Shown: positions 1 through 9,662 of the stretch, piece by piece
Layout: every line of letters starts with the position of its first letter
Position numbering within the stretch: the first letter of the stretch is position 1
Source: Coriobacteriales bacterium OH1046
GTDB taxonomy: Bacteria; Actinomycetota; Coriobacteriia; Coriobacteriales; Atopobiaceae
DNA: 64,000 nt
NCBI GenBank assembly: GCA_004010535.1
Contig: RQYE01000009.1
Location: 32,001-96,000, forward strand
Direction: 5' to 3'
The notes under the pieces: model-generated
Told to the model about the DNA's origin: nothing
Databases searched by the model: none
What the model saw: the letters and a program-made list of their open reading frames with translations, nothing else
Translations under genes and position numbers: made by a program

Positions 1-698
1 TCGGGATAATACTTAGCCTTGCCGGGGCCGTCATAAATGATGTAGCAGCCCTGGTCGAGAATCTTTTTGTGATACCAGTAGTCGGGGTTGCGGTCGAGAT
101 GCGCACAACAGAACTGCTCGGTGTCGAGTCCCACAGACTTGATTATCTCTACCTGCTCAAGGCCATAGGTGCCGATCTCGGTATGGGTGTGCATGGGCAC
201 GCCCGTGTCTCTAGCAGCTCTCGCACCTGCACGCATGCACTTCAGCTGCATTGGGGAGATGTACATGTACATAGAGGCACCTTTGACCCATCCTGCCTTT
301 ATGTCCGTGCCATCGATGCCTTCTGTGATTTCCCTGACGTAGTCCTCGTAGATCTCATCCTCGCTCTTGTTAACGAGATCCTGGCAATTCGTGAATCCCG
401 GCGTGTCCTTCACGAATCCCGTACATGCTACAACCTTCACGCCTGTCTGCTCAGACAGAACCTTCATACGCGCAACGTCGCGCCCATCGTGTGTACGGGG
501 ATTGGCATCAATCAGGGTTCCGCCTCCATCGGCAGCATAAATCTGAGCAGCCTCGAGCTGCTCCTTCCAACGATAAAGGCTCCATTCGTTATCGGCATTC
601 CCATGACCCGTGAGATCCATGAACACGTGCTCGTGGGCCATCGTGAAACCCATTTCCTTCGAATCTATGTCTCCTGTTACGGTTCTGACAGTACTCAT
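1..698 (-). CDS. Phosphotriesterase-family protein (Php/phosphofuranose-lactonase-like), 3' end outside window
   Basis: Manual reverse-strand translation MSTVRTVTGDIDSKEMGFTMAHEHVFMDLTGHG...; HxH metal motif; RBS AAAGGTGG. Absent from ORF track because it has no stop in the window. Confidence 0.85.
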   Translation of the reverse strand, partial: MSTVRTVTGDIDSKEMGFTMAHEHVFMDLTGHGNADNEWSLYRWKEQLEAAQIYAADGGGTLIDANPRTHDGRDVARMKVLSEQTGVKVVACTGFVKDTPGFTNCQDLVNKSEDEIYEDYVREITEGIDGTDIKAGWVKGASMYMYISPMQLKCMRAGARAARDTGVPMHTHTEIGTYGLEQVEIIKSVGLDTEQFCCAHLDRNPDYWYHKKILDQGCYIIYDGPGKAKYYP

Positions 699-809
699 AT
701 GAATCCACCTTTCACCTGAAAGCCGATACCCATCTAATTTCATTTCATCCTGAAACCCTCTGAACGTGGAGAAGAGGAGAACTGCTCCACGCCGCATGCT
801 TCGCGGTTA

Positions 810-1598
810 CTATGCAAGCTCTTGAAGCGCCTCGTCGACAGATGCGCCATCATGGACGATTTTCACAAGGGCACGGGAAATACCACGAACGTTTTTGTGA
901 CCCCAGACGTTCCGGCCAATTACAAGACCCTTGCAGCCCGCATCGATCGCATCCCGTGCGTTCTGGAGAACGGCCTTGTCATCGCCAACCTGGGCACCTC
1001 CAAGAGCCAAGATATCGCAATAGCAGTTGTCTACAACCTTCTTGAATTCATCGACAGGACCAACGTACTGAGTCTTCACAATATCCAAGCCCATCTCCGC
1101 ACCAAGGCGGCAGGCGGTATTCATCGCCTCAATCGAACGGTCCTTAGGATCGGCGGAGAAGCCATGAGGCAGCATCTCGGCGGCAGTCATGAGACCATAT
1201 TTGTCTGCTTCCGCACAGATATGCGCAATGTACTGGATGTTGTCGGTATCATACTGACTACCGAGAATCCCCATCGTCATGATTCCGTCTACGCCGAGGT
1301 GCAGCACGTCATCAACGGTGAAAGGCGAGCGCATGGGCTGCCCGTTGATCACGTCATACGATGCACAGGCAGATCCGAGGAACTCCATTCGAACCATCGT
1401 ACCCATTTGTCCGATTTCCTTCTTGAAACTCCTCAAGACGCCATACGTCGACATGATACCGTCGAAGCCACCCTCTCGGACCTCCATGATAATCCTAGAT
1501 GGATCGATCCACAGATTCCCGCTGGCGGCGTGGTCAAACGCTAGAATTACCGCCTTTCTGTCATCCTTGAACAGCTTGTAATATCTGCTCTTTTCCAT
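810..1598 (-). CDS. Class I aldolase, DhnA/LsrF/LacD-like
   Basis: MEKSRYYKLFKDDRKAVILAFDHAASG...DIVKTQYVG (probable Schiff-base Lys); ATG preceded by GAAGGAG. The longer ORF start at 1928 overlaps the next gene. Confidence 0.8.
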   Translation of the reverse strand: MEKSRYYKLFKDDRKAVILAFDHAASGNLWIDPSRIIMEVREGGFDGIMSTYGVLRSFKKEIGQMGTMVRMEFLGSACASYDVINGQPMRSPFTVDDVLHLGVDGIMTMGILGSQYDTDNIQYIAHICAEADKYGLMTAAEMLPHGFSADPKDRSIEAMNTACRLGAEMGLDIVKTQYVGPVDEFKKVVDNCYCDILALGGAQVGDDKAVLQNARDAIDAGCKGLVIGRNVWGHKNVRGISRALVKIVHDGASVDEALQELA

Positions 1599-1633
1599 AG
1601 CAACTCCTTCTCTCGTTGCGATTACAGCCTCGG

Positions 1634-2281
1634 TCATGACCAAAGCTCGATGATGCGCCTTTTGACTCTCAACGCCTCGGATGCCGGGTTCGGAGCATTT
1701 CTTACCGATCTCCCACAGATAATTGCGAATACGGGCAATCCTGCAAGAACATCCAGCGATTCGTACGAGATGCCGCCTGTAGCGGTCACTTTGAATCCCA
1801 TATCGATGAACTGAGAAATATCCCGCCGATCGGGATCGCCCCACAGCCCCTTGCGCGAACGGGGACGTGAGTAGACGATGTGGCTGACCCCCATATTGAG
1901 CCACTTCTCGGCATCGTCGAACTTCCAACTCCCGTACAGTTCGATTTGAACCTCTTGGCCTCTAGCGCGCTTCGCCGCCTCCTGTGTAATGGATTCGATC
2001 ACATTGTCTTCAGCTTGGGAAAGAACAGTTAGATAGTTCGTATCACGTTTGAGAATCTCGCTTCCGAAATGTGGTGCGACACACTTGAAATCGGTCACGA
2101 TGAGCTTACCCGGATACATGGCACGAACCATATTCACCGCGCGCAAGCCTTCGGTAAGAAGCAGCATTGTCCCTACTTCTACGATATCAACAGTATCGCC
2201 CAAGCCATTACCAAGGATACGAAACGCTTCCTCATACGAGATGTTGTCCAGCGCAATCTGTAGCTTCGGCTTTTCCGCCAT
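1634..2281 (-). CDS. 3-keto-L-gulonate-6-phosphate decarboxylase-like (orotidine-5'-P decarboxylase suprafamily)
   Basis: MAEKPKLQIALDNISYEEAF...GQEVQIELYG...GFKVTATGGIS...IICGRSVRNAPNP, UlaD-like. Confidence 0.75.
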   Translation of the reverse strand: MAEKPKLQIALDNISYEEAFRILGNGLGDTVDIVEVGTMLLLTEGLRAVNMVRAMYPGKLIVTDFKCVAPHFGSEILKRDTNYLTVLSQAEDNVIESITQEAAKRARGQEVQIELYGSWKFDDAEKWLNMGVSHIVYSRPRSRKGLWGDPDRRDISQFIDMGFKVTATGGISYESLDVLAGLPVFAIICGRSVRNAPNPASEALRVKRRIIELWS

Positions 2282-2564
2282 TCTATCCCTCGCATATCTG
2301 CAGTCGCTATTCTCGGAAGCAGCCCCGCATTTCACGTCTGCCTGTAGAAAAAATCCAAACATTACCTGCCGCTTCTTTACCGCAAAGGTTACCTTTCTTG
2401 CCAGTGAAGTCCGTTTCATCGAGGTCGAAATCAATATGCCGGCTCTACACGATGCCCTCGAGGCTGACCGACTCAACTTCTGCCGTGCGCAACCGAAGAT
2501 TGACGCTCCATTGACAATGGAACTCCCTCTCGCACAATCCTTGTGAGCTTCCACTACGCCGCTA

Positions 2565-2897
2565 TCAGTTCGTCTCAGCATCCTGCAAGATGCACTCGTG
2601 GACCTTCTGCTCGATTTCAGAGTCGGACGTAACATTCGTAAGCCCGATAACCAAGGTCCCCTTCTGCGCAGCCTTGTCGAAGTTCTTGACAAGCTTATTG
2701 CTGCAGAAGATAACGTCGTACTGTGAGGCAACCGGCATACCTCCCGCGACATTGTTGTGCGTGATATGGGCCGGTATATCCAAGCGCTTGCAAATCTTTT
2801 CTAACTTCATTGCCATCATCATGCAGCAGGCCATACCGGCGCCGCAGCAGCATAAAATCTTGACCGGCTTCCCGCTTTCCAGCGCAGCAATTGCCAT
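2565..2897 (-). CDS. PTS sugar transporter subunit IIB (ascorbate/lactose-type fold)
   Basis: MAIAALESGKPVKILCCCGAGMACCMMMAMKLEKI; phospho-Cys loop CGAGM; next to UlaA-type IIC. Confidence 0.8.
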   Translation of the reverse strand: MAIAALESGKPVKILCCCGAGMACCMMMAMKLEKICKRLDIPAHITHNNVAGGMPVASQYDVIFCSNKLVKNFDKAAQKGTLVIGLTNVTSDSEIEQKVHECILQDAETN

Positions 2898-2991
2898 TTG
2901 ACTCTCCCTCCAACGCATATCGAAAGGAATTTGGATGCATAAAAGCTTGTTACATAAGACATGATGATCGTACGTTCATTTCAATAAAACG

Positions 2992-4503
2992 CTATGCGGC
3001 AAGCTTCGCCTTTAGCTTCTCCACCTGCTGGTCAACCTTCTCCTCGTGAACCTCCTTGTACTTCTCCCAATCCGTGGAAGCCAGCCAGTAGGTGTCCTTG
3101 CACACGCGATACTGAATCTGCGGGATGGCAAGCAGGATGATGAACATGATGATCAGTCCGACACGCCCACCGTTCTGCATCAGGAGACCCCAGAGCCAAT
3201 AGGTAACTGAATTGTCGATATTCATTCCAGCACCGCCATATGCGGTGTAACCAACGATGTAGCAGGAGATACCACCAATGAGGACGTCGATCATGCCGGT
3301 AAGTATGTTGCACAGTATCTGAGCCTTAATTCCGCCCTTGTTGTGTGCGAATATTGCAACCGTCGCATTATCGAAGAACATGGGGATAAAGCCCATGATG
3401 AGGATAAACGGAAGGTTCAGGACAACGCCGATGAACGTAGAAGCGAGCATCGTCAGCGATCCGATTATGAAGCCTGCGGTTATCGTCGTACCACTGGGGA
3501 CGAACCCGTAGAACACCGCGCAGTCCACGGCCGGAAGAGTACCGCGAAGAATCTTCTCCGAGATCGCATTAAAAGCAACGGTAAGCTCGGCGACGAACAT
3601 ACGAAGGCCTGTCATAAGCATGACCATGTAGATTGGGAACTTCATCGTCGTCTTGAAGATGTACATGTTCCAGTCAGTCGTTTCGGTGAGCGTGGCGTCC
3701 TGCGTCATCATGTAATCCTTACCGAGCGCGAGGAGCATGATGCCGAAGATAATGAACATGACGATTGCAGCCGCAACATACATGTCGTCAAAAATCGAGA
3801 GCCATCCTGGTAGGTTCATATCCTCGTACTTCTTGATTTCCTTACCCTTGGCGCGCGCCTTGATGGAAAACTTCTCGCCGAGCCAATGCGCGAAGCAGTC
3901 CATTATGTTCTGAGAATGCCCAACGGCCATGCCGGCACCATCGGTTACCGACTGAGCCGCCTCAACCGTGAGGTTAGAGTACACACTGCAGCAGAGTGCG
4001 GTGAAGATGGAACCGTATATGATGAGCTCGGTATCAGAGAGCGAAGGGCAGCACAGCGCAATCGTGCACGTGTTCACCATGGCGAATGCATTGAGGCAGT
4101 TACCTGCTACGTTTAGGGTGCGAATCTTCGTGATCTTCCCAAGGAGCGCAAGCAAAATAGAGACAAGGAATCCGAACAGCATGACAAGGGCGGTGATCGA
4201 CATCGATCGCCCGAGATCAGGCATGATAGACGATTGCAGGGTCCCCATGCCAAAGTATGGATCGGAAATCGTCGCCGAAAGGTTGAAACGATCCTTCAGA
4301 CCAAGCAAGATCGGCCGGAACGTACCGGTCATCCCACCCGATGCTAGAGAAAATACGGAATACCCAATATAGCCTTTGAGCGCACCTGCAAGGGCCTCAT
4401 AAAATTTCTTCCTAGACAACAGTAGACCGACCAAAATCATAAGCGCCATAAATATAGCTGGATCTGTGAAGATGTTACGTGTAAACCAAGACCATACTTC
4501 CAT
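2992..4503 (-). CDS. PTS ascorbate-type transporter subunit IIC (UlaA/SgaT family)
   Basis: 503 aa polytopic protein, GMGTLQSSIMPDLGRS..., PSGTTITAGFIIGS. Confidence 0.75.
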   Translation of the reverse strand: MEVWSWFTRNIFTDPAIFMALMILVGLLLSRKKFYEALAGALKGYIGYSVFSLASGGMTGTFRPILLGLKDRFNLSATISDPYFGMGTLQSSIMPDLGRSMSITALVMLFGFLVSILLALLGKITKIRTLNVAGNCLNAFAMVNTCTIALCCPSLSDTELIIYGSIFTALCCSVYSNLTVEAAQSVTDGAGMAVGHSQNIMDCFAHWLGEKFSIKARAKGKEIKKYEDMNLPGWLSIFDDMYVAAAIVMFIIFGIMLLALGKDYMMTQDATLTETTDWNMYIFKTTMKFPIYMVMLMTGLRMFVAELTVAFNAISEKILRGTLPAVDCAVFYGFVPSGTTITAGFIIGSLTMLASTFIGVVLNLPFILIMGFIPMFFDNATVAIFAHNKGGIKAQILCNILTGMIDVLIGGISCYIVGYTAYGGAGMNIDNSVTYWLWGLLMQNGGRVGLIIMFIILLAIPQIQYRVCKDTYWLASTDWEKYKEVHEEKVDQQVEKLKAKLAA

Positions 4504-4749
4504 GAACTCCCCCTTAGCCCTGCAGTATCAGAAAAAAGAACACGCACTAAAGAGGCAGCGAAGAAGAGCGGTGCTCGCTGGCTAGCTGCGATATCCTCTC
4601 TTTTTTGAAACCCGATGCACCGTTGATTCGCCGCTCAACTTCGCCAGAGCATGCCACGAGATTTTTAAAATCCTCCTTTCAGTAGCATTTCGTCAGGGCA
4701 TGCCCTCAGTGTTTGACAACCTGTCGCCGGCGTGTGGCATAAAATGGAC

Positions 4750-5274
4750 TTATGAGCCTTCTACCGCGACACTGTGTTTTCTTATATAGCTCTGCACCTT
4801 GTTTCCGTAATGCTTTTTCATGAAGTAGAACGCCGGATAATAATTGCTCGTCGTCACTTCATACACAACAAGATGGGGTTCCTTATTGCTAGATTCTGCT
4901 TCCTCGGCACGTATAATCAACCTGTGGTCATCGAGAACCTGCATATTCCATGAGAAAACGTCATCGTTCTTGATAATCGCCACATGCGAATGATCATCCG
5001 GAGAGTAGATCACGAGGAACCCTTCGTAGATGCGCAGGACAGGATAGTTTTCTATACGGGTGGTCATATAAACCAGCAAAAATGCCAGCGCCACCATCAC
5101 AATCCATGTCCAAAGACGCATCGAAAGCGCGAGTACGACAACCACGGCGGCGATAAATCCTGAAATCAATGTCGGTCTATTCATCACGATGCAATACCGT
5201 GCAACACCTTTGGGTATATCAGCTTCTGTTTGTCTATAGGAACCTGCTCTCGTACGTTCCTTATTCTTCGCCAT
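4750..5274 (-). CDS. Small membrane protein with possible PH-like cytosolic domain, unknown function
   Basis: Two consecutive TM segments then a soluble beta-rich C-terminus; inside the PTS operon. Confidence 0.55.
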   Translation of the reverse strand: MAKNKERTRAGSYRQTEADIPKGVARYCIVMNRPTLISGFIAAVVVVLALSMRLWTWIVMVALAFLLVYMTTRIENYPVLRIYEGFLVIYSPDDHSHVAIIKNDDVFSWNMQVLDDHRLIIRAEEAESSNKEPHLVVYEVTTSNYYPAFYFMKKHYGNKVQSYIRKHSVAVEGS

Positions 5275-5321
5275 GATGGATTGCCTCCCTCATGTAATGG
5301 CAGAAGTATGGGGTGATGGTT

Positions 5322-6077
5322 CTAGAGCATCGTGCCGCCGGTAACATCAACTAGGGCGCCCATGATCTGGCAGGCCTTCTCGGAGCACAGAAACACGGCG
5401 ACATTTGCGATTTCGCGAGGCGTAGCTTCCCGACCAATCGGAATCAGTTTCTTCATCTGCTCGCTGCGGTCCTTAAGATTTTTCGTCGTCGCAGTGATAA
5501 CGTAGCCGGGGATAATTCCATTCACATAGATTCCCCTGCGTCCCACCTCAATTGCGAGGCCACGCGTGAATGATGCCACAGCACCCTTCGTAGCGATATA
5601 CGGAGAATTCCCACCCGAATTCGTCGTGAACGCCGACTTCGAGACCGTATTGACAATGTGCCCGCCCTTTTGCTGCTGCGTGCATATCTCCACGAACTTC
5701 TGACTCATCAGGAAAAGACCCTCGATATTCACCTGCTCATACTTTCTCAGCTCGGGAATCGTTACGTCCTCGATGCGATTGAGTCCCATTTTTCCCGCAT
5801 TATTCATCAGGATGTCAACCGTACCGAACTCGTCAAGCACCTTGTCGTAGAGCATGCTGACATCGTCGGAACTGGAAATGTCGGCGTGGATGGCGATAAC
5901 GTGGTTCCCGTATTTGCTCTCAAGGTCAGCCGCCAGTTTTTGCGTTATATCCAGTGGGGCGAAATCTGCAATGACGACATTCGCACCTTCTTCCGAGAAG
6001 ACTTCGCACATGCCATAACCGATGCCATTCCCGCCACCCGTTACGATTGCTATCTTGCCCCTCAATCCTAAATCCAT
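5322..6077 (-). CDS. SDR-family NAD(P)-dependent oxidoreductase
   Basis: MDLGLRGKIAIVTGGGNGIGYGM (Rossmann TGxxxGIG), NNAG motif, YIATKGA. Confidence 0.9.
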   Translation of the reverse strand: MDLGLRGKIAIVTGGGNGIGYGMCEVFSEEGANVVIADFAPLDITQKLAADLESKYGNHVIAIHADISSSDDVSMLYDKVLDEFGTVDILMNNAGKMGLNRIEDVTIPELRKYEQVNIEGLFLMSQKFVEICTQQQKGGHIVNTVSKSAFTTNSGGNSPYIATKGAVASFTRGLAIEVGRRGIYVNGIIPGYVITATTKNLKDRSEQMKKLIPIGREATPREIANVAVFLCSEKACQIMGALVDVTGGTML

Positions 6078-6127
6078 GGTCTCTCCTCTCCTTTGCAGTC
6101 CATAGCTCCTAACCTGCAAATTACTGC

Positions 6128-7234
6128 CTACAGACCAAATTCCTCCTTGGCCTTCGCAACCCACTTGGAGAAGCGCTCGTCAGAAAGCACCTCCGGATTC
6201 ACAAATCCGGAAACTTTCTTGCCAGCAATGACATCTTCCATTCGTTCGAAGATCAGGCGCGCAGAGTTGTTGGCTGCATCCACCGTGGACCCCGCAAGAT
6301 GCGTTGTAAGCGTGACGTTGTCAAGCGAGACAAAGCGATCATTGGGGTCTAGCGGTTCGCTATCGAACACGTCCAGCGCCGCCCCAGCCATACGATGGTT
6401 CGCGAGCATACTGTAGAGCGCATCGTAATCCACGAGTCCAGACCTCGCCGTATTGATGAGGTACGCCGTCGGCTTCATAACGCTAAGCTCCGCGCGGCCG
6501 ATTGACTTCTCGGTGTCCTTGGTTAGCCTCGCGTGTACGCAGACGAAATCGGCATTTTTAAAGAGCTCTTCCTTTTCTGCGCGCTTGGCGCCATACTTCT
6601 CGATACTCTCATCATCCACATACGGATCGTAGACAATCACATTCACGTGGAAGCCCGACAGCTTCTCCACCACGAGCTTTCCGATGTAGCCGAACCCGAA
6701 GACGCCCACCGTCTTTCCGCGCAGATCAGGCGTCATGGAGCTGGACGGGAAATCATGCGTCCAGCCACCAGATTTTATGACATGGTGAGCCTTGGCGATG
6801 TTCCTGCACTCGCTGAGCAGCATGCCGATCGTGAAGTCAGACACCGCGTCGGCATTCCTGCCAGCTGCGTTTACAACGGCGATGCCTCTCTGGGTTGCTG
6901 CCCGGATGTCGATGTTCTCCATCCCGGCCCTCATGATGCCAATTATGCGAAGATGGTCAAATGCATCCATGCCGCTACCGGAAAATGGACAGAAACTTCC
7001 GCACAGCAGATCGGTATCCGAATTGTTGATAAACGCCTCCGGAATCGGCTCTCTGTCAGGACCATTCACTTCGACGCGACGAAAAACAGCTGAAATGTCG
7101 GGTTCCCTCTTATCATCCCATCCGACCTCGACCACCTGAATCGACGGATGTTTCTTGGAAAACTCATTCGCGTAGCGCATTATCGGCCCACCGATGCCCG
7201 GAATCCTATCCTCTATCACACACGTCAGTTTCAT
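6128..7234 (-). CDS. D-isomer-specific 2-hydroxyacid dehydrogenase
   Basis: GKTVGVFGFGYIGKLV, INTARSGLVD, C-terminal NAD-binding domain. Confidence 0.88.
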   Translation of the reverse strand: MKLTCVIEDRIPGIGGPIMRYANEFSKKHPSIQVVEVGWDDKREPDISAVFRRVEVNGPDREPIPEAFINNSDTDLLCGSFCPFSGSGMDAFDHLRIIGIMRAGMENIDIRAATQRGIAVVNAAGRNADAVSDFTIGMLLSECRNIAKAHHVIKSGGWTHDFPSSSMTPDLRGKTVGVFGFGYIGKLVVEKLSGFHVNVIVYDPYVDDESIEKYGAKRAEKEELFKNADFVCVHARLTKDTEKSIGRAELSVMKPTAYLINTARSGLVDYDALYSMLANHRMAGAALDVFDSEPLDPNDRFVSLDNVTLTTHLAGSTVDAANNSARLIFERMEDVIAGKKVSGFVNPEVLSDERFSKWVAKAKEEFGL

Positions 7235-7248
7235 AGCTCCGCCACTCC

Positions 7249-8430
7249 CTACATCGCGAGCTTGTATACCTTTTCGATGTCGTCATGCTTGAGTTGGATG
7301 AAGTTGCCTATATAGTCGCGCTCTTTGCAAATTGTCTCTGCCATGCGCTCAACATCAGGTTCGTCTATGCCCGCCTCCGAGAACCTTGTCGGCATACCCA
7401 TCTCCTTGAAAAAGGCTTCCGTTGCGAGGACCGACTCGTATGCAACATCCCTCCTATTGCGTCCCTGGGGATCTATGCCAAAAACAAACTTCGCGTAGCG
7501 TCCGAAACGGTTGATGTCATGCTCGAACACATACTTCATCCAAGCTATAAGCATGATCGTGACAGTTGCGCCATGCGTCAGGTTGTACAGGTCCGTGATC
7601 TCGTAACCGAGGTCGTGCGTCGCCCAATCTTGCACCCTCCCCACTCCAACCGTGTCATTATGGGAGATGGTGCCGATCCACATGACCTCCGCTCGCAAAT
7701 CGTAGTTCTTGGGATCTTTCAGGAGCTTCGGTCCAATCTCGTACAACGTGCGTAAGATACCCTCCGCCATGGCGTCAACAACGTAGGTGTTCTTCGTATT
7801 GGTGAAGTAACGTTCTGTCACATGGGTGTACATATCGCACACACCAGCAGCCGTCTGGTAGGCGGGTAAGGAGTAGGTGATCTCGGGATTGAGTATGGAG
7901 AAAATCGGGTATGCCCCCGGACCGCCAGCGCCACGTTTCAGACCAGTTTCATCATTCGTGATCATCATTCCGCAGTTGGTTTCGGAACCCGTCGCGGCTA
8001 TGGTCAGTATGGTGCCAACGGGCAGCGCTTCGAAAATTGGACTGACGCCGATTGCGCTGTAGAAATGATCCCACACATCACCATCCTCCACGGCACCGAC
8101 AGCAATGGCTTTTGCGGTATCGATGGTACTTCCCCCGCCCATGGCGAGGACAAACTCGATGCGATTCTTCTTAGCAATTTCGACGCCTTCATGCACCTTT
8201 GAGAGGAGGGGGTTGGGACGTATGCCTGTCAGTTCCGTTACCTCGAGCTTTGACTCTGCAAGAGTCTTCCCCACCTCATCAAGCAGTCCATTCTCCTGCA
8301 GGAACTTGCCGCTGTCATACACAAATAGAATGCGTTTGTATCCTCTTGATGAGATAAGCTGCCCAACTCGCTTGTGCGTTTCCTTTCCAAATACAATCTG
8401 AGTCGGAATATTGAATATAAAATCTTCCAT
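7249..8430 (-). CDS. Iron-containing alcohol dehydrogenase (BdhA/YqhD-like)
   Basis: PTQIVFGKETHKRVGQLI, MGGGSTIDTAKAIA, ATHDLGYEITDLYNLTHGATVTI. Confidence 0.9.
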   Translation of the reverse strand: MEDFIFNIPTQIVFGKETHKRVGQLISSRGYKRILFVYDSGKFLQENGLLDEVGKTLAESKLEVTELTGIRPNPLLSKVHEGVEIAKKNRIEFVLAMGGGSTIDTAKAIAVGAVEDGDVWDHFYSAIGVSPIFEALPVGTILTIAATGSETNCGMMITNDETGLKRGAGGPGAYPIFSILNPEITYSLPAYQTAAGVCDMYTHVTERYFTNTKNTYVVDAMAEGILRTLYEIGPKLLKDPKNYDLRAEVMWIGTISHNDTVGVGRVQDWATHDLGYEITDLYNLTHGATVTIMLIAWMKYVFEHDINRFGRYAKFVFGIDPQGRNRRDVAYESVLATEAFFKEMGMPTRFSEAGIDEPDVERMAETICKERDYIGNFIQLKHDDIEKVYKLAM

Positions 8431-8907
8431 CTAAGAACGCCTCCCAGAGCCTGAGCTGTCTAAAATCCCCAGCAAGTCATCTTCAGTCTGGATAGTCAAG
8501 AGGGCGTCTATCACATCCGGTTGATCAAGGCATTCCATCAATAGCCGCAGGTTCTCAAGATGTTCATCGCTCTTCATTGCTATGAGCGGGAAAAGCAGCT
8601 TGGGGTTATCGTTTTCTCCATCGCCAAAATGAACTCTTTCCCCCACGCATAAGAAACCTATCCCGCTCTTGATAGCCCCGTTGTTCTCCCCTTCGGCATG
8701 CGGTATACAAACGTCTGGAGTAATACAGATATAGGTACCCCATTTATCTATGTTCTCAAGGACAGCCTCGTAATATCTCTCTGTCGCATAGCCATTCTTA
8801 ATGAGGGGGACAAGTGACTGGCGGATGGCGTCCCTCCAGTCATCAAAGTGATCAGCTACTTGAAAATTTCCATCTTTATAGATCTTATTTATCAAATCTA
8901 AGTTCAT
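8431..8907 (-). CDS. PTS sugar transporter subunit IIA (EIIA type 2)
   Basis: PDVCIPHAEGENNGAIKSGIGF (phospho-His PHAE); ATG preceded by GGGAGGGG. Confidence 0.85.
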   Translation of the reverse strand: MNLDLINKIYKDGNFQVADHFDDWRDAIRQSLVPLIKNGYATERYYEAVLENIDKWGTYICITPDVCIPHAEGENNGAIKSGIGFLCVGERVHFGDGENDNPKLLFPLIAMKSDEHLENLRLLMECLDQPDVIDALLTIQTEDDLLGILDSSGSGRRS

Positions 8908-9330
8908 ATCCCCTCCCGAGATGTATGCACTATCCTTAGCCTCTCTGGTCATGATTTGAGGCTTTTATTTGTTATGGGTAATCGTTGAGTACATTGTATT
9001 AGCAGGGAGAAAAGTTAGAATTAAGTTTTGAATTTCTGGGATTTTGCTCTTCTTGAACTAATGTTCATATGCAGTTTCAGCCGCATTAGATAAAGTGGTT
9101 GTCCATTGGCATAGCCGATGATTCCACACATCTCAGCTCTCGCAGCGAGGATACGGGGGGCGGTATCTACCAGGCTACTCTGCCCGCATTTTCCTAGCTC
9201 TTCATGTGCTTTCGACATAGCTCATCACGTCAAGGCCCACTGTACGCATGCACGCTCACGACACCAATGCATCTTCGCCCGGAATCTATAGAAACCCGAA
9301 CGTGTGGGCGGCCGAGACCGTGCCGGACGG

Positions 9331-9595
9331 CTAACGTTCCATCTCGGCAACGACGGCATCGAAGACCCTGTAGGGAGCCATAAGCTTCCTGGCACCCTCC
9401 TCCCCTGGTCGGTGAGGTATATGGGTTCCGCCCGACGCAGCTCGTTGATAAGTCCCTCATCGCACAAAGCATCGATGGCATCCCAATCGTAGCCCTTCCA
9501 AGAACACGTCACGGTGCCAACGTGCTCATTCTCCCTCCAGGAGGTCAGGTAGGAAGCATCGGGGTCATACCGCGGATGAGTTTCTCGCGGTCCAT
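9331..9595 (-). pseudogene. DUF6429-family remnant with two frameshifts
   Basis: MDREKLIRGMTPML / YLTSWRENEHVGTVTCSWKGYDWDAIDALCDEGLINELRRAEPIYLTDQG / EEGARKLMAPYRVFDAVVAEMER* in three successive frames; GGAGG RBS before the first ATG. Confidence 0.65.
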
Positions 9596-9662
9596 GACGG
9601 CCTCCCAAACTCGAGCGTTACGGCGCATGGTGTCCTGAGATATATTGTTCGTAGGCACCGGC

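Noticed and set aside
69-719. 216-aa plus-strand ORF at window start
   Set aside because: Antisense to the partial phosphotriesterase-family gene, whose minus-strand translation has proper motifs and RBS.
9021-9218. 65-aa minus ORF MSKAHEELGKCGQSSLVD...
   Set aside because: No recognised family and no convincing RBS; may be a gene remnant but unsupported.
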